In this document: positions 49,882 through 59,260 of the stretch, one piece after another | Layout: each line of letters begins with the position of its first letter | How positions within the stretch are numbered: position 1 is the first letter of the stretch | Assembly: GCF_042649825.1 (NCBI RefSeq) | Contig: NZ_JBHSAB010000010.1 | Coordinates: 31,826 to 95,825 of the forward strand | Length of the DNA stretch: 64,000 nucleotides | Direction: 5' to 3' | DNA from: Legionella_C dresdenensis | GTDB lineage: Bacteria > Pseudomonadota > Gammaproteobacteria > Legionellales > Legionellaceae | Program-made: the position numbers and the translations under genes | Notes under the pieces: model-generated | What the model saw: only the letters and a program-made list of their open reading frames with translations | Told to the model about the DNA's origin: nothing | Database searches by the model: none

Positions 49882-52881
49882 TTACCTTTTCGCTTTTACC
49901 AGGCAGTAAATAGACGGTAAAACAAATAACGTAAACAATGTACCAAGCAGTAAGCCGCCGATTAATACAATACCAATTGCATGTCTCGATTCAGCGCCGG
50001 CATTATGCGCTAAGACCAATGGAATTGCGCCGAACACCATTGCGCCGGTTGTCATAAGGATTGGGCGTAGGCGTAAAACACAGGCTTGCTTGATTGCTTC
50101 GCTGGTTTTTATACCCTGTGCGAGCAACTGATTGGCGAATTCAACCACTAAAATACCATGCTTGCTAATCAAGCCAATTAATGTAATTAAGCCCACCTGT
50201 GAATAGATATTGATGGACTGGTTAAACAGCCAGGCAAACAATAGCGCACCAGAACAGGCGAGGGGTACGGTAAACAGGATAATTAACGGATCGATAAAAT
50301 TTTCAAACTGGATGGCCAGAATAGAATAGATAAACACCAGTGAAAGCAGAAATAAAAACACCATTGTATTGGATGATTCACTCTGTGCTTTAGCTGAGCC
50401 GGTCCAGGTTTGTTTATACGTCGCCGGCAATTCACTGTGGGCAATTTCCCATAATTTCTTCATCGCCTGGGCTTGCGAAATGCCTTCTGCAGGTTGTACG
50501 TTCAATGTGGTCGAACGCATTTGGCGGAAATGCTCCAGCGCAGTTGGCTGGGCTTTGGGCTTCATTGTCGCTAGTGCACCTAAAGAAACCTGTTTCCCCG
50601 CGGGGGTAGTTAAATATAACTCATTAAGCGTCCAGGGAGAAACGCTGCCTTTCACCGTCAGATCATATATAACGCCGTCTTTTTGGAAATTCAGACTTTT
50701 ATCGCCGCTGAAAAATACTTCGATTGTTTTTGCAACCTGACTGGCTGAAAGACCTAATCTGGCCAGGGTATTATTATCCAGATTGATCATATAGCCTGGC
50801 GTATCAAGACGTAAATCATACCTAACCATTCCGAATGTCTTGTCTGACTCAAGCTTCGCTTTAAGTTTTTCCATTTGATTAAAAAGTTGGCGAAAATCAT
50901 CAGCTGTTGAAATAATCAAAGCCAGATCGGAGCCGCTGCCAGCATCGTCCAAACCGGGCAAACCGCTATCCCAACTCCAGGCGACCGGATCAACAGAAGG
51001 AAAATGAGTCATTTGCGGGCGCAGTTCGTTGACTATGGTTTCAGAAGAACGGTGTCTCTGATTATGAGCTTTCAACGGTAAAACAATGCTGGCGCCCCAA
51101 CTGCCTGCAAACGCTAACATATTTTGTGTTTCGGGAATGTTATGTAATGTTTTCTCAATTGCTCCCAGTTTGCTATCAAGCTGATCAATAGACTCGCCAG
51201 CTGCCGCTGGCGTATAAACACCCAATAAACCACGATCTTCTTTGGGAGCAGTTTCCCTGGGCAAGTGTAAAAACAGGAGCGCACTGATAATAATCGATGC
51301 CAGGGCTGCAACCACAGCCCATTTTTTGTTAGTCAGCAGCCAATCAAGACGGCTCGAATAGCCAGCGGCTAACCGCTCAAGCGCATGATCAAATTGCGGC
51401 CAGAGTGGGTTATGGTTAGTGCTTAAGAGACTGGCACACATTAACGGCGACAGCGTTAGGGCAACAATACCTGAAATTACCACGCTGCCGGCAAGGGCCA
51501 CTGCAAATTCAATAAATAATTGTCCAAGCATGCCATCAATGAACGCAATCGGCATATAAACGCTTGCCAAGGTAAACGTCATGGCAACGATTGCAAATCC
51601 AATTTCTTTAGCGCCTTCAATTGCCGCATTACGTGGGCTCTGATTTTGTTCAATATGGCGCCAGATATTTTCCAGAACAATGATCGCATCGTCTACGACC
51701 AGTCCAATGGCTAATACCATGGCCAGCAAAGTCATTAAATTAATCGAATAGCCAAACAGTTTCAGAAAAATTAATGAACCCAACAGGGAAATCGGAATAG
51801 TCACCAACGGGATAATAGTTGCTTTGATATTGCGCAGAAAAATAAAAACAATAATCAAAACGAGAATAATTGCTTCGGTAATTGCAGAGCGGATATTTTT
51901 TAGCGATGCATTAATAAAATCCGACTGATCAATAATTATGCGCGCCTTGATTCCTTCGGGCAATGAAGGTTGTAAAGCGTCTAGCTCCTTGCGTACGGCT
52001 TTTGATACTTCAAGCGGGTTCGCGTCATTCGCGCGACTGATTGATAAAATTAATCCTGGATGGCCATTTACCCGTACTCGGGTTCTATTGTTATCCGTTG
52101 TCAAATCAATTTTGGCAATTGATTTCAGCAATACCGGATGAGCAGGATCGGGTTTAATGAGCAGGTTTTCATAATCCTTTTTGCTTTTCAGTTCCGAGTT
52201 TAAGGTACTTGGAATCTTGTTCTGATAGTTTCCGGCAGGCAAGGTGATTTTACTGCGGTTAAGCGCAGCTATCACTTCATCGACATTGACTTTAAAGGCA
52301 TATAGTTTTTTGGGATCCAGGGTAATTTCATAAGTATACGGTTGTCCCCATACCATGACGGAGGCGACACCCGGCAAACTGCGAAATTCATTTTTAATCC
52401 GCAGGTGCGCAAAATGGGTAAGCTGACCGTTATCCAGGGTTGTTGATTCAAGCGCAATCGCAATAAAAGGCGGTCCATTGGCTGTAAGCTGACGTTCAAC
52501 TATTGGCGATTTAACTTCTGAAGGTAAAAAGGGTTTAGCCAGGTTTACCGCGTCCTGAGCCGCACTTAGTGCACTGCTCATTTGTGTACCTGCACTAAAT
52601 GCAAGGGTAATCTGTGAATTGCCGCCACTTGATTGAGACGTGATGGTTTCAAGCCCTTCAACGCCAGATAGTCTGTCTTCCAGAACATTGGTTACCGCTG
52701 TTTCGACCAAATCAGGGCTCGCATTCGGATAGCTTGCGCTTATGGTTATAGTGGGAAAGGTGATTTCCGGGTATTCCCTGACCGAGAGGGTGTGCCAGCT
52801 CATAATACCAATCACTGCAATCAGGCAATTAAAGATAATCGCAATGACGGGATGTTTAATAAAATATCCAGTGAGTTTCAT
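49882..52881 (-). CDS. RND efflux pump permease (HAE1 family)
   Basis: 999-aa inner-membrane proton-driven exporter. It has the RND layout: one N-terminal helix (FIKHPVIAIIFNCLIAVIGI), a periplasmic domain, a block of helices around residues 330-540 with the proton-relay Asp pair in LAIGLVVDDAIIVLENIWRH, a second periplasmic domain and a final block ending TLFTLFVLPSIYCLVKAKR. The AcrB-like HAE1 signature GGLLLGTLFTLFVLPSIY is present. The stop/start overlaps by one base with the adaptor gene upstream. No outer-membrane gene is linked. The substrate is unknown. Confidence 0.94.
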   Translation of the reverse strand: MKLTGYFIKHPVIAIIFNCLIAVIGIMSWHTLSVREYPEITFPTITISASYPNASPDLVETAVTNVLEDRLSGVEGLETITSQSSGGNSQITLAFSAGTQMSSALSAAQDAVNLAKPFLPSEVKSPIVERQLTANGPPFIAIALESTTLDNGQLTHFAHLRIKNEFRSLPGVASVMVWGQPYTYEITLDPKKLYAFKVNVDEVIAALNRSKITLPAGNYQNKIPSTLNSELKSKKDYENLLIKPDPAHPVLLKSIAKIDLTTDNNRTRVRVNGHPGLILSISRANDANPLEVSKAVRKELDALQPSLPEGIKARIIIDQSDFINASLKNIRSAITEAIILVLIIVFIFLRNIKATIIPLVTIPISLLGSLIFLKLFGYSINLMTLLAMVLAIGLVVDDAIIVLENIWRHIEQNQSPRNAAIEGAKEIGFAIVAMTFTLASVYMPIAFIDGMLGQLFIEFAVALAGSVVISGIVALTLSPLMCASLLSTNHNPLWPQFDHALERLAAGYSSRLDWLLTNKKWAVVAALASIIISALLFLHLPRETAPKEDRGLLGVYTPAAAGESIDQLDSKLGAIEKTLHNIPETQNMLAFAGSWGASIVLPLKAHNQRHRSSETIVNELRPQMTHFPSVDPVAWSWDSGLPGLDDAGSGSDLALIISTADDFRQLFNQMEKLKAKLESDKTFGMVRYDLRLDTPGYMINLDNNTLARLGLSASQVAKTIEVFFSGDKSLNFQKDGVIYDLTVKGSVSPWTLNELYLTTPAGKQVSLGALATMKPKAQPTALEHFRQMRSTTLNVQPAEGISQAQAMKKLWEIAHSELPATYKQTWTGSAKAQSESSNTMVFLFLLSLVFIYSILAIQFENFIDPLIILFTVPLACSGALLFAWLFNQSINIYSQVGLITLIGLISKHGILVVEFANQLLAQGIKTSEAIKQACVLRLRPILMTTGAMVFGAIPLVLAHNAGAESRHAIGIVLIGGLLLGTLFTLFVLPSIYCLVKAKR

Positions 52882-53945
52882 TACTTATCCTGTGTGCCCG
52901 GTTGGTATACTTTGACTGCTACGCCAGGATAAAGCCGCTCCTGGCCTTTGATAATAACTGACTGGCCGGACTCCAATCCGGAGGCGATTTCAAGCAGCGA
53001 TTTGTTTTTTATCCCGGTTTTGACTTCTGCTAATAACGCTTTACCTTCTTCAATTCGATAAACATACGATTTACCAGCACGCAGGAATACAGCCTCTATT
53101 GGAACAACCAACGTTTTTTGTTTCTTCTGAATGACCAGATCGACGTCAACGGTGGAGCCAACGAGACAATCAGTGCATGAGACCTGGACATCAGCAGGGC
53201 ACATATGGGTATCATCATCAATCATGTTCTGCAAATTATCAACGGCATAGGTTTTATTTAAAATATGGACTGACTGGCCCTGTTGAAGCGGCGGCAGGTT
53301 TGTGCATGGAACATCAAACTCAACCAGCAGAGAGCCAGGATCATAAATACTGACTATTTGATCCCCGACATTAACCTGCATTCCCTCACGCTTTTTGTAA
53401 GCGCCGACAACGCCATCAAAAGGTGCGTAGAATCTCAGATTGTCCAGCTCCTGTTTTATGCGCTCAATTTCTTTCTGTGCCTCAATCCAGGCTTGCTTTT
53501 TTTCTTCCGTTTCCTTGGAACTGACATAACCGGATTTTAAAATGGATTGCAGGCGTTCAAACTGCGTCCTGGCTATATTTTCTATCGATTCGGAATATTG
53601 CAGGCTTTTTTCAAGGGCTGGATTATCAATTTTGGCAATCAGTTCACCTTTATGCACTTGTTGGCCCGGTTTTGCCAGCGCATCAAATCTGCCAGTGCCT
53701 TTGGCTATCAGCGTCGCAAAATGTTGTGGCCGCAGAGTGCCCGTAAGTCGAATGGTTTCTTCAATATCTGTATTAACTAATGTAGTGGCTTCGACTAACT
53801 TGAAGTCATTAATTGCCTGAGGTTTGGCTGAGCCGAGAAAATAATACCAGACGGCGATCGCCAGATTAATAACGAGTAAAAAAAAGATAATTTTCTTTAA
53901 ATTTTTTTGAATAAAGGCTGTGTTTGGACGTTGCTTGCAATTCAC
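52881..53945 (-). CDS. RND membrane fusion protein with cysteine-rich insert
   Basis: 354-aa periplasmic adaptor for the RND permease, GTG start at 53945. One N-terminal anchor helix (IIFFLLVINLAIAVWYYFLG), lipoyl halves (FDALAKPGQQVHKGELIAKI; FYAPFDGVVGAYKKREGMQV), a short coiled coil (FERLQSILKSGYVSSKETEE) and a beta-barrel. Within the barrel region lies MCPADVQVSCTDCLVGSTVD, giving C-x7-C-x2-C, and a further Cys in FDVPCTNLPP. Such cysteines are unusual in this family and might bind a metal or form disulfides. It is co-transcribed with the permease; a response regulator gene lies just upstream. Confidence 0.9.
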   Translation of the reverse strand: MNCKQRPNTAFIQKNLKKIIFFLLVINLAIAVWYYFLGSAKPQAINDFKLVEATTLVNTDIEETIRLTGTLRPQHFATLIAKGTGRFDALAKPGQQVHKGELIAKIDNPALEKSLQYSESIENIARTQFERLQSILKSGYVSSKETEEKKQAWIEAQKEIERIKQELDNLRFYAPFDGVVGAYKKREGMQVNVGDQIVSIYDPGSLLVEFDVPCTNLPPLQQGQSVHILNKTYAVDNLQNMIDDDTHMCPADVQVSCTDCLVGSTVDVDLVIQKKQKTLVVPIEAVFLRAGKSYVYRIEEGKALLAEVKTGIKNKSLLEIASGLESGQSVIIKGQERLYPGVAVKVYQPGTQDK

Positions 53946-54016
53946 GCTGTTCTCACGAGTTTAGTACACTTTTCCTGTCCTGAACTTTATCATGTAAATA
54001 ATGATTGTTAAACAGT

Positions 54017-54745
54017 TTAACCTTTATTTTCTTCTTTGCCGGATGTTACATCACAGGTCAGCATATAGCCGCCGTTGCGTATCGTTTTTATCAACTCGGG
54101 ATGGCCGGCATTCATTTCAATTTTTTGCCGTAATCGGCTGACCTGCACATCAATTCGGCGGTCAAACGGGTTGAGCTCACTGCTTTTGGTAATTTGCAGC
54201 AAAAATTCACGGCCTAATATGCGATGAGGTTGTTTGACAAAAGCCAATAACAAATCATATTCACCGGTACTAAGCGGTAATTCATTATTATTTAAATCAA
54301 AGACCTGGCGTGAAGAGGGATAGAGTTTCCAGTTTGCAAAAGATAACACATCCCTGCTGTATTCAGCGCTTTCTTCCATAAAACGTTGTACCCTCCTTGA
54401 AATAGCGCTGATACGCGCATGCAATTCACGCGGGTGGAGCGGTTTTACCACAAAATCATCTGCGCCGGCTTCAAGAGCATCTACACATTGTTTTTCGTCA
54501 TAATCATTACCCAGAATAATTAATGGTACCTGATAACAATGGTAAAAATCGTTTAAGAGGGTGATATTATTTTCTATAAATGAGCAGTGAATAAGCACGG
54601 CTGCCGGCATGCGTTGCTCTTCCTGTAACTGGGAGAGGGTTTCGAACTGAATAATGCCCAGGTTAAATTTACTAAAATAGTCCAACAGGGAATGGGCTAC
54701 AGGCGCATCATCAACAATAAAAAGGTATTTTTGATGCGAAGGCAT
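54017..54745 (-). CDS. OmpR-family response regulator lacking the phospho-acceptor Asp
   Basis: 242 aa: receiver domain (residues 5-118) and winged-helix Trans_reg_C (about 140-235, ending VSRLRQKIEMNAGHPELIKT IRNGGYML in two steps). The receiver keeps the acidic pair DD (12-13) and the Lys in VVKPLHP (K101), but the phosphorylation site position is His (H53 in VLIHCSF) in place of Asp. It may thus work without phosphorylation, as an orphan regulator. No sensor kinase is linked; the RND adaptor starts 72 bp downstream on the same strand, making the pump the obvious target. Confidence 0.88.
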   Translation of the reverse strand: MPSHQKYLFIVDDAPVAHSLLDYFSKFNLGIIQFETLSQLQEEQRMPAAVLIHCSFIENNITLLNDFYHCYQVPLIILGNDYDEKQCVDALEAGADDFVVKPLHPRELHARISAISRRVQRFMEESAEYSRDVLSFANWKLYPSSRQVFDLNNNELPLSTGEYDLLLAFVKQPHRILGREFLLQITKSSELNPFDRRIDVQVSRLRQKIEMNAGHPELIKTIRNGGYMLTCDVTSGKEENKG

Positions 54746-54866
54746 TATTTCTCCCCGTTGTATGAAATTTGATATTATATACTCAAGAAACTTGAAAAGG
54801 CTATTTCAGGTTTATTACAGGAATCGTAGTCCTTTGCACAGGACAATATTTTCATATTACGTGTAG

Positions 54867-54886
54867 GTTGGGTCGTTTGACCCAAC
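54867..54886. repeat. Dispersed palindrome, family A (copy 4)
   Basis: GTTGGGTCGTTTGACCCAAC, preceded by GTGTAG and followed by ATT, in the 238-bp space between the response regulator and the next gene. A second copy lies 50 bp away. Confidence 0.85.
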
Positions 54887-54936
54887 ATTACCAATCTTCA
54901 ACCACTTTTCAGGTTGGAGTGCGTGATAAAAAGCTT

Positions 54937-54956
54937 GTTGGGACAAACGACCCAAC
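54937..54956. repeat. Dispersed palindrome, family A (copy 5)
   Basis: GTTGGGACAAACGACCCAAC then CTAC, one mismatch from the consensus. It is in opposite orientation to copy 4, so the two copies form an inverted pair. Confidence 0.8.
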
Positions 54957-54983
54957 CTACAAAATTTGCTGGCTAATTCTTGT

Positions 54984-55622
54984 TCACTGACTCGAAAGAG
55001 TAATAGAAGTTGAAGTAGAAGCTGTATTTGCTTTGTCCTGTTTTGGCGTCGATGAAAAAAACATTTTAACGTGAAATTCTACGGAATTGCCTGTCTTTGT
55101 TTTATGACTGTCGACTGCTGAAATATTTATTCTCGGTTTCTTTTCAGTCCGCGAATCTTTATTAGGAATAGCAGACAAGAGGCTTTTATTTTTGGCCGCT
55201 TTCTGACGCAAAGTAGTTAATGTCTCACTCAGTCGAGTGGGCTGAAGGCGCGGCTTCTTTTTTTTAGGCTCTACGTCCTCTGCTGGATTGGTGCGTTTTT
55301 CCGCTTCTTGTTGTTCAGGCTCCGATTGGCTTTCAGGCACATCAGGATTGTCATGAGATGAGCTATCATCCTCGTTGTAATCACCCTCATCGTCAAAAGA
55401 GGGTGAGCAGGGAATCTTGGTATCATCTGGCTCTTGCGGTTTTTGTTCTTCTTTTCCCTTTTGAATAAAATCTCTCATAACACGTTGGATACGCTCTTTA
55501 CTTAAGGGGGATGATTTGGCTACTCTAGCCAAAAACTTTCCGCCCAGTAACAAATCCGACTCATCCCTTCCTATTGCACTCTGTTCTAATAACTGAGCCA
55601 TATTTTCATTTGATGTTGACAT
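54984..55622 (-). CDS. Hypothetical disordered protein with bipartite NLS-like motif
   Basis: 212 aa, ATG 55622 with GGAG upstream. Residues 1-55 may form helices (NENMAQLLEQSAIGRDESDL). From 56 to 125 the chain is acidic and disordered (DDEGDYNEDDSSSHDNPDVP), then K/R-rich: KR at 109-110, nine residues, KKKKPR at 120-125, which fits a classical bipartite nuclear localisation signal. The end is Ser/Thr/Lys-rich. Bacterial proteins rarely need such a motif, so a secreted nuclear-targeted effector is a reasonable hypothesis in Legionellales. No signal peptide and no family recognised. Confidence 0.72.
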   Translation of the reverse strand: MSTSNENMAQLLEQSAIGRDESDLLLGGKFLARVAKSSPLSKERIQRVMRDFIQKGKEEQKPQEPDDTKIPCSPSFDDEGDYNEDDSSSHDNPDVPESQSEPEQQEAEKRTNPAEDVEPKKKKPRLQPTRLSETLTTLRQKAAKNKSLLSAIPNKDSRTEKKPRINISAVDSHKTKTGNSVEFHVKMFFSSTPKQDKANTASTSTSITLSSQ

Positions 55623-55800
55623 TATTACTCCAAAACAACTTATAAATCATTGAGTAACCTTACATAAAGAATCAAAAATCCGAGTGTTAATTTTTAACCT
55701 TTGGAAGGGGTGGGCATAATAATACAAGATTAGTTTATTTACAATAAAATAAAACCAGGTTGTTTTAAATTTGATTTGATGGCGATAATTAAAAGCAGTG

Positions 55801-57825
55801 TTAATCCCGTATGCCGGGGACGGCAGGATAATTTTTGACCTCATTAAAAAAAACTTTCAGTTCAGCCAGCATAGGTTGAAGCGGCGCTTCTTTTGCCAGA
55901 GCTGATCCGGGATCATCTGTCCATGCGCCATCAGTCATGCGGAGAATAACGGTAATATAATGGTTATTGTCCGGATAGAGGGCGACCAGCCATTCCTGAT
56001 TGATTATTCCAAATAATTTCCCGGCATATAAATTGGAAATTTGCTCCTTGCGTACCTCTACTAGAGTGGACTGTGGGTTAACCTGATAATAACTCTGCGC
56101 ATATTGAGTAATGGATTCCGGAGTAAAACGCTGATTGGCATTCGCTGCGCTTTCCAGAAAAATACTGCGTTTGGCAGGAGATGCAGCCGGGTTAAGCAGG
56201 GTAGGTAATAATGAAATACCATCTGGTTTTACCGGTAATGTAAGATTAAGAAATTGCGCAATTGTAGGTGCAATATCAATCAGGGCGATTCGGTTGCTGA
56301 TTACTTTCGGTTTCGTTACCTGCTGGCCATTTTTATAAATTTTAAATCCGAGCAAGCATTGGAATTGACCAGGACTTAACAAGTCAGAACCATGACCCAG
56401 ACTCATTTCAAGCGGTGTTGCTGTTTTGCGGGCAAGATAATCTACAAAGGTATGAGAATTGCCCTGATATTTTTTTGCCTGCGTTTTGCGTGAGCCCGGC
56501 TTAAACAAAACTTCGCCATGGTCGCTTAACAAAATTACCATACTGTTTTGCAACAGACCCATGTGTTTTAAGCTCTCAAGCATGATGCCTACCTGCTGAT
56601 CAGCAATTGCGAGTGCTTGCTTATAAATTTTTTTGCGACGGTGGGCATCAAAGGGATTGTAAAATTCTGCTGGCGATGTCCCTGCCCAGGCATAAGGCCA
56701 GTGTGAAATCGTATAATGCACTGCAAAAAATAAGGGCTGGTTCGGGTTTTGCTGTTCGAGGGTTGTTTTTAATACCTGATTAAAAGTATTCGGGTAATAG
56801 GCAAAATAGCTGGCGCGGTTAAGGTAATTGTAGGGTAAAAGCCATTTGGCAATTTTAGTATTAATAAGTAAATTGCTTAATGGGAAGTCATTAAATGAAC
56901 CTAAAATGATTTCGTTAACGCCAATTTTTGGACCCGTTATACTCTCAAAACCATATTCTTTATCAATATTATTAAAACGTCTTTCATCGCTGGCATAAAC
57001 AGTTTGATACCCCTGGTGTTGTAACACCCAGGCAAGGCTTTGATTCGAGTTCACTGTGTCTTGCGGCATCAGATTTTCCCGAGCCTGCGTATGGTTCGGA
57101 TAACGGCCAGTCAAGATGGATACCCATGCCGGGTATGTACGTGCCAACGGTGAAATGGTATCTGTAAAGCGAACGCTATTGTCCAGAAACTCGTTAATCA
57201 CCGGTGTGTCATGGGCGTTAACATTGTCTGGATTTATAGAATCCACCCCGATAATAATAATATTAGGTTTCGCTGGGTTTGTGTTGAAGTGGGCAGGGTT
57301 ATCCCGGGTAAATAGCACAACTGTTACTGCCAGGAACAAAATAGCGGCCAATGGCAATACTTGATAAGGATAATGGCGGACAAGTTGCAGCAATCCAGCG
57401 ATGAACAGTGCACTCAGTATGATGGATGAGATAATAATAACTGCTTTGATAGCGCTTATTGGTATAACAGGCAGAAAAAAATCGCTGAATATGCTAAGCG
57501 GAAAATAAAAACAATTCAGGCTGATAATGGTAATGACGGAAAGCAGGAATATTGCTAATTGCCAGTAATCGAGCTTGTTTTTGCTTATTTTATGCCGGGC
57601 AATACCCCACAACATAAATGCTTGCAGTAACGAAACAACCACACAGAGCAGGATATGAACCAACGCAGTAAATGCTATTGCATAATACACTTTAGGCGGC
57701 AAGTAGAGTGCGTGAATAAAGCTCTGGCGCCGGAATAACTGGTACAGGAGCTGAAGTGTAAAAAAGAATAAATTAAATATCAGGAAATTGTTAAAATAGC
57801 GCTTCATGCCATGATTCTCTGTCAT
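55801..57825 (-). CDS. Membrane-anchored sulfatase/alkaline-phosphatase-superfamily protein
   Basis: 674 aa. Five membrane helices fill residues 8-170, then a periplasmic sulfatase domain from about 185: metal-binding D in NIIIIGVDSINPDNVNAHDT, nucleophile region TISPLARTYPAWVSILTGRY with Thr at the sulfatase Cys/Ser position as in LTA- and phosphoethanolamine-transferase types, and the distal site VILLSDHGEVLFKP. It starts inside the last codon of the DUF547 gene (ATGA overlap). The substrate may be a phospholipid head group, but this cannot be settled here. Confidence 0.87.
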   Translation of the reverse strand: MTENHGMKRYFNNFLIFNLFFFTLQLLYQLFRRQSFIHALYLPPKVYYAIAFTALVHILLCVVVSLLQAFMLWGIARHKISKNKLDYWQLAIFLLSVITIISLNCFYFPLSIFSDFFLPVIPISAIKAVIIISSIILSALFIAGLLQLVRHYPYQVLPLAAILFLAVTVVLFTRDNPAHFNTNPAKPNIIIIGVDSINPDNVNAHDTPVINEFLDNSVRFTDTISPLARTYPAWVSILTGRYPNHTQARENLMPQDTVNSNQSLAWVLQHQGYQTVYASDERRFNNIDKEYGFESITGPKIGVNEIILGSFNDFPLSNLLINTKIAKWLLPYNYLNRASYFAYYPNTFNQVLKTTLEQQNPNQPLFFAVHYTISHWPYAWAGTSPAEFYNPFDAHRRKKIYKQALAIADQQVGIMLESLKHMGLLQNSMVILLSDHGEVLFKPGSRKTQAKKYQGNSHTFVDYLARKTATPLEMSLGHGSDLLSPGQFQCLLGFKIYKNGQQVTKPKVISNRIALIDIAPTIAQFLNLTLPVKPDGISLLPTLLNPAASPAKRSIFLESAANANQRFTPESITQYAQSYYQVNPQSTLVEVRKEQISNLYAGKLFGIINQEWLVALYPDNNHYITVILRMTDGAWTDDPGSALAKEAPLQPMLAELKVFFNEVKNYPAVPGIRD

Positions 57826-58664
57826 TTGTCCTGTCCAACAGTATTGTTTAAGTGCCAGTTATACACATAACCGTCAATGCTGTTGATATGCTGTAATTGT
57901 TTTAACAGCGGTGGGTTGGCAAACTGTTTCAGATGATCGATCACATTTTGTTCCTCGCTACCAAAATCCTCGCTGTACCATTCATAAATTTTGGATACAA
58001 TCAATTTGCCTTCGATTACTTGTGCACCGCGGTATGAATTAATGTACCCAAAGGCGGCCTGGTTAAGCTGTTGCTCAATCTGTGCGCCTGTAAACGCTGT
58101 TCGACTTAGGTTAGGTGCGCCAATAGAGCCATTGTTCAGTGCATAGTGAGTACGTGAATCATTCCATATCGGTCGAATGATGCGATTATTGATATCATCA
58201 AGAGATAACGGTATCGCATTAATAGTGAGCAGTTTGGCGCCCCACGGGCCTACGCTGAACAAGCCGGGCGATATATTAATATCCTCAATGCTGCTGACAG
58301 GATAATAGCTTGCAACGGTATGAACTGTAATGGCATTAAACAGATTAATCCAGTAAGCAAGCTGTTCCTTGCGGTTATAAAGATTAATATTAATTTCTGA
58401 GAGGCGTTTAATATAACGCTTGAGTAAATCAATATCATTATCTTTCAGGTTGCGGTAATCAACCAGATTAATTCCTTCATCATTCGTAATTACCCGCGTG
58501 CTCAGAAAATCCTGCCACTCGCTGTGATCAATAATTGCAGTGGCCAGAGGATTATTTATTTCCCATATAGTCCATAAATTTTTATTATAAGATGCAAAGG
58601 CGGGAGTATTAGTAAACAGAAACAAGGTAGAAAATAATGCGAATAATAAGAACAGTTTACGCAT
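57822..58664 (-). CDS. Secreted DUF547 protein
   Basis: 280 aa with a signal peptide (MRKLFLLFALFSTLFLFTNT, cut near AFA-SY). The DUF547 domain shows LAYWINLFNAITVHTVASYY near residue 103, INNRIIRPIWNDSRTHYALN and GSIGAPNLSRTAFTGAQIE, the conserved Asn-His-containing core. Its biochemical role is not known; it is periplasmic. The start overlaps recR by 8 nt and the stop overlaps the sulfatase start by 4 nt, so it is expressed with both and may act on the same envelope substrate. Confidence 0.88.
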   Translation of the reverse strand: MRKLFLLFALFSTLFLFTNTPAFASYNKNLWTIWEINNPLATAIIDHSEWQDFLSTRVITNDEGINLVDYRNLKDNDIDLLKRYIKRLSEININLYNRKEQLAYWINLFNAITVHTVASYYPVSSIEDINISPGLFSVGPWGAKLLTINAIPLSLDDINNRIIRPIWNDSRTHYALNNGSIGAPNLSRTAFTGAQIEQQLNQAAFGYINSYRGAQVIEGKLIVSKIYEWYSEDFGSEEQNVIDHLKQFANPPLLKQLQHINSIDGYVYNWHLNNTVGQDK

Positions 58665-59253
58665 TCACGCTGGCCCGGTTGCGAAGCGCGCTGCCAATGG
58701 TCATGCCATCCAGAAATTCCAATTCGCCTCCCAAAGGAATTCCATGCGCTAATTGACTAAGACGAACCGGATAGGTACGCAGCATTTCATAGATAAAATG
58801 AATAGTGGTCTGGCCTTCGACTGTGGGTGTTAGCGCCAGAATTACTTCGGTAATATTTTCCGATACCACTAATCGTTCCAGGCGGGGTAGACCGATATCC
58901 TCCGGTCCCAAGCCATCCAGCGGTGATATTTTACCCATTAGTACAAAATAAGTGCCATTAAAAGCATTGCTTTGTTCAATCGCGCTAATATCAGATGGAC
59001 GCTCAACAACACATAACAAGCCCTTATTTCTGCTGCTATTCTGGCATAGTGTACACAGGCTGGCCTCAGTATAGTTATTACACCGCTGACAGTTTGTTAT
59101 ATTATGCATCGCCTGCTCCAGGCAGTGCGCCAGGTTCAGACCGCGCTGACGTTGGTGCTGCTGAAGCAGGTTATAAACCATTCGTTGTGCTGATTTTGGC
59201 CCTACACCAGGCAAACAGCGTAACGCTTCGACAAGCCGCTGTAATGCGTCCAT
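58657..59253 (-). CDS. recR: Recombination protein RecR
   Basis: Partner of RecFO in loading RecA at gaps. 198 aa: helix-hairpin-helix (RCLPGVGPKSAQRMVYNLL), a four-cysteine zinc finger (CQRCNNYTEASLCTLC), Toprim domain (LLCVVERPSDISAIEQSNAF, GPEDIGLPRLERLV) and a Walker B-like end. It follows ybaB by 7 bp in the standard dnaX-ybaB-recR order. Confidence 0.96.
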   Translation of the reverse strand: MDALQRLVEALRCLPGVGPKSAQRMVYNLLQQHQRQRGLNLAHCLEQAMHNITNCQRCNNYTEASLCTLCQNSSRNKGLLCVVERPSDISAIEQSNAFNGTYFVLMGKISPLDGLGPEDIGLPRLERLVVSENITEVILALTPTVEGQTTIHFIYEMLRTYPVRLSQLAHGIPLGGELEFLDGMTIGSALRNRASVNA

Positions 59254-59260
59254 CAGGTGT

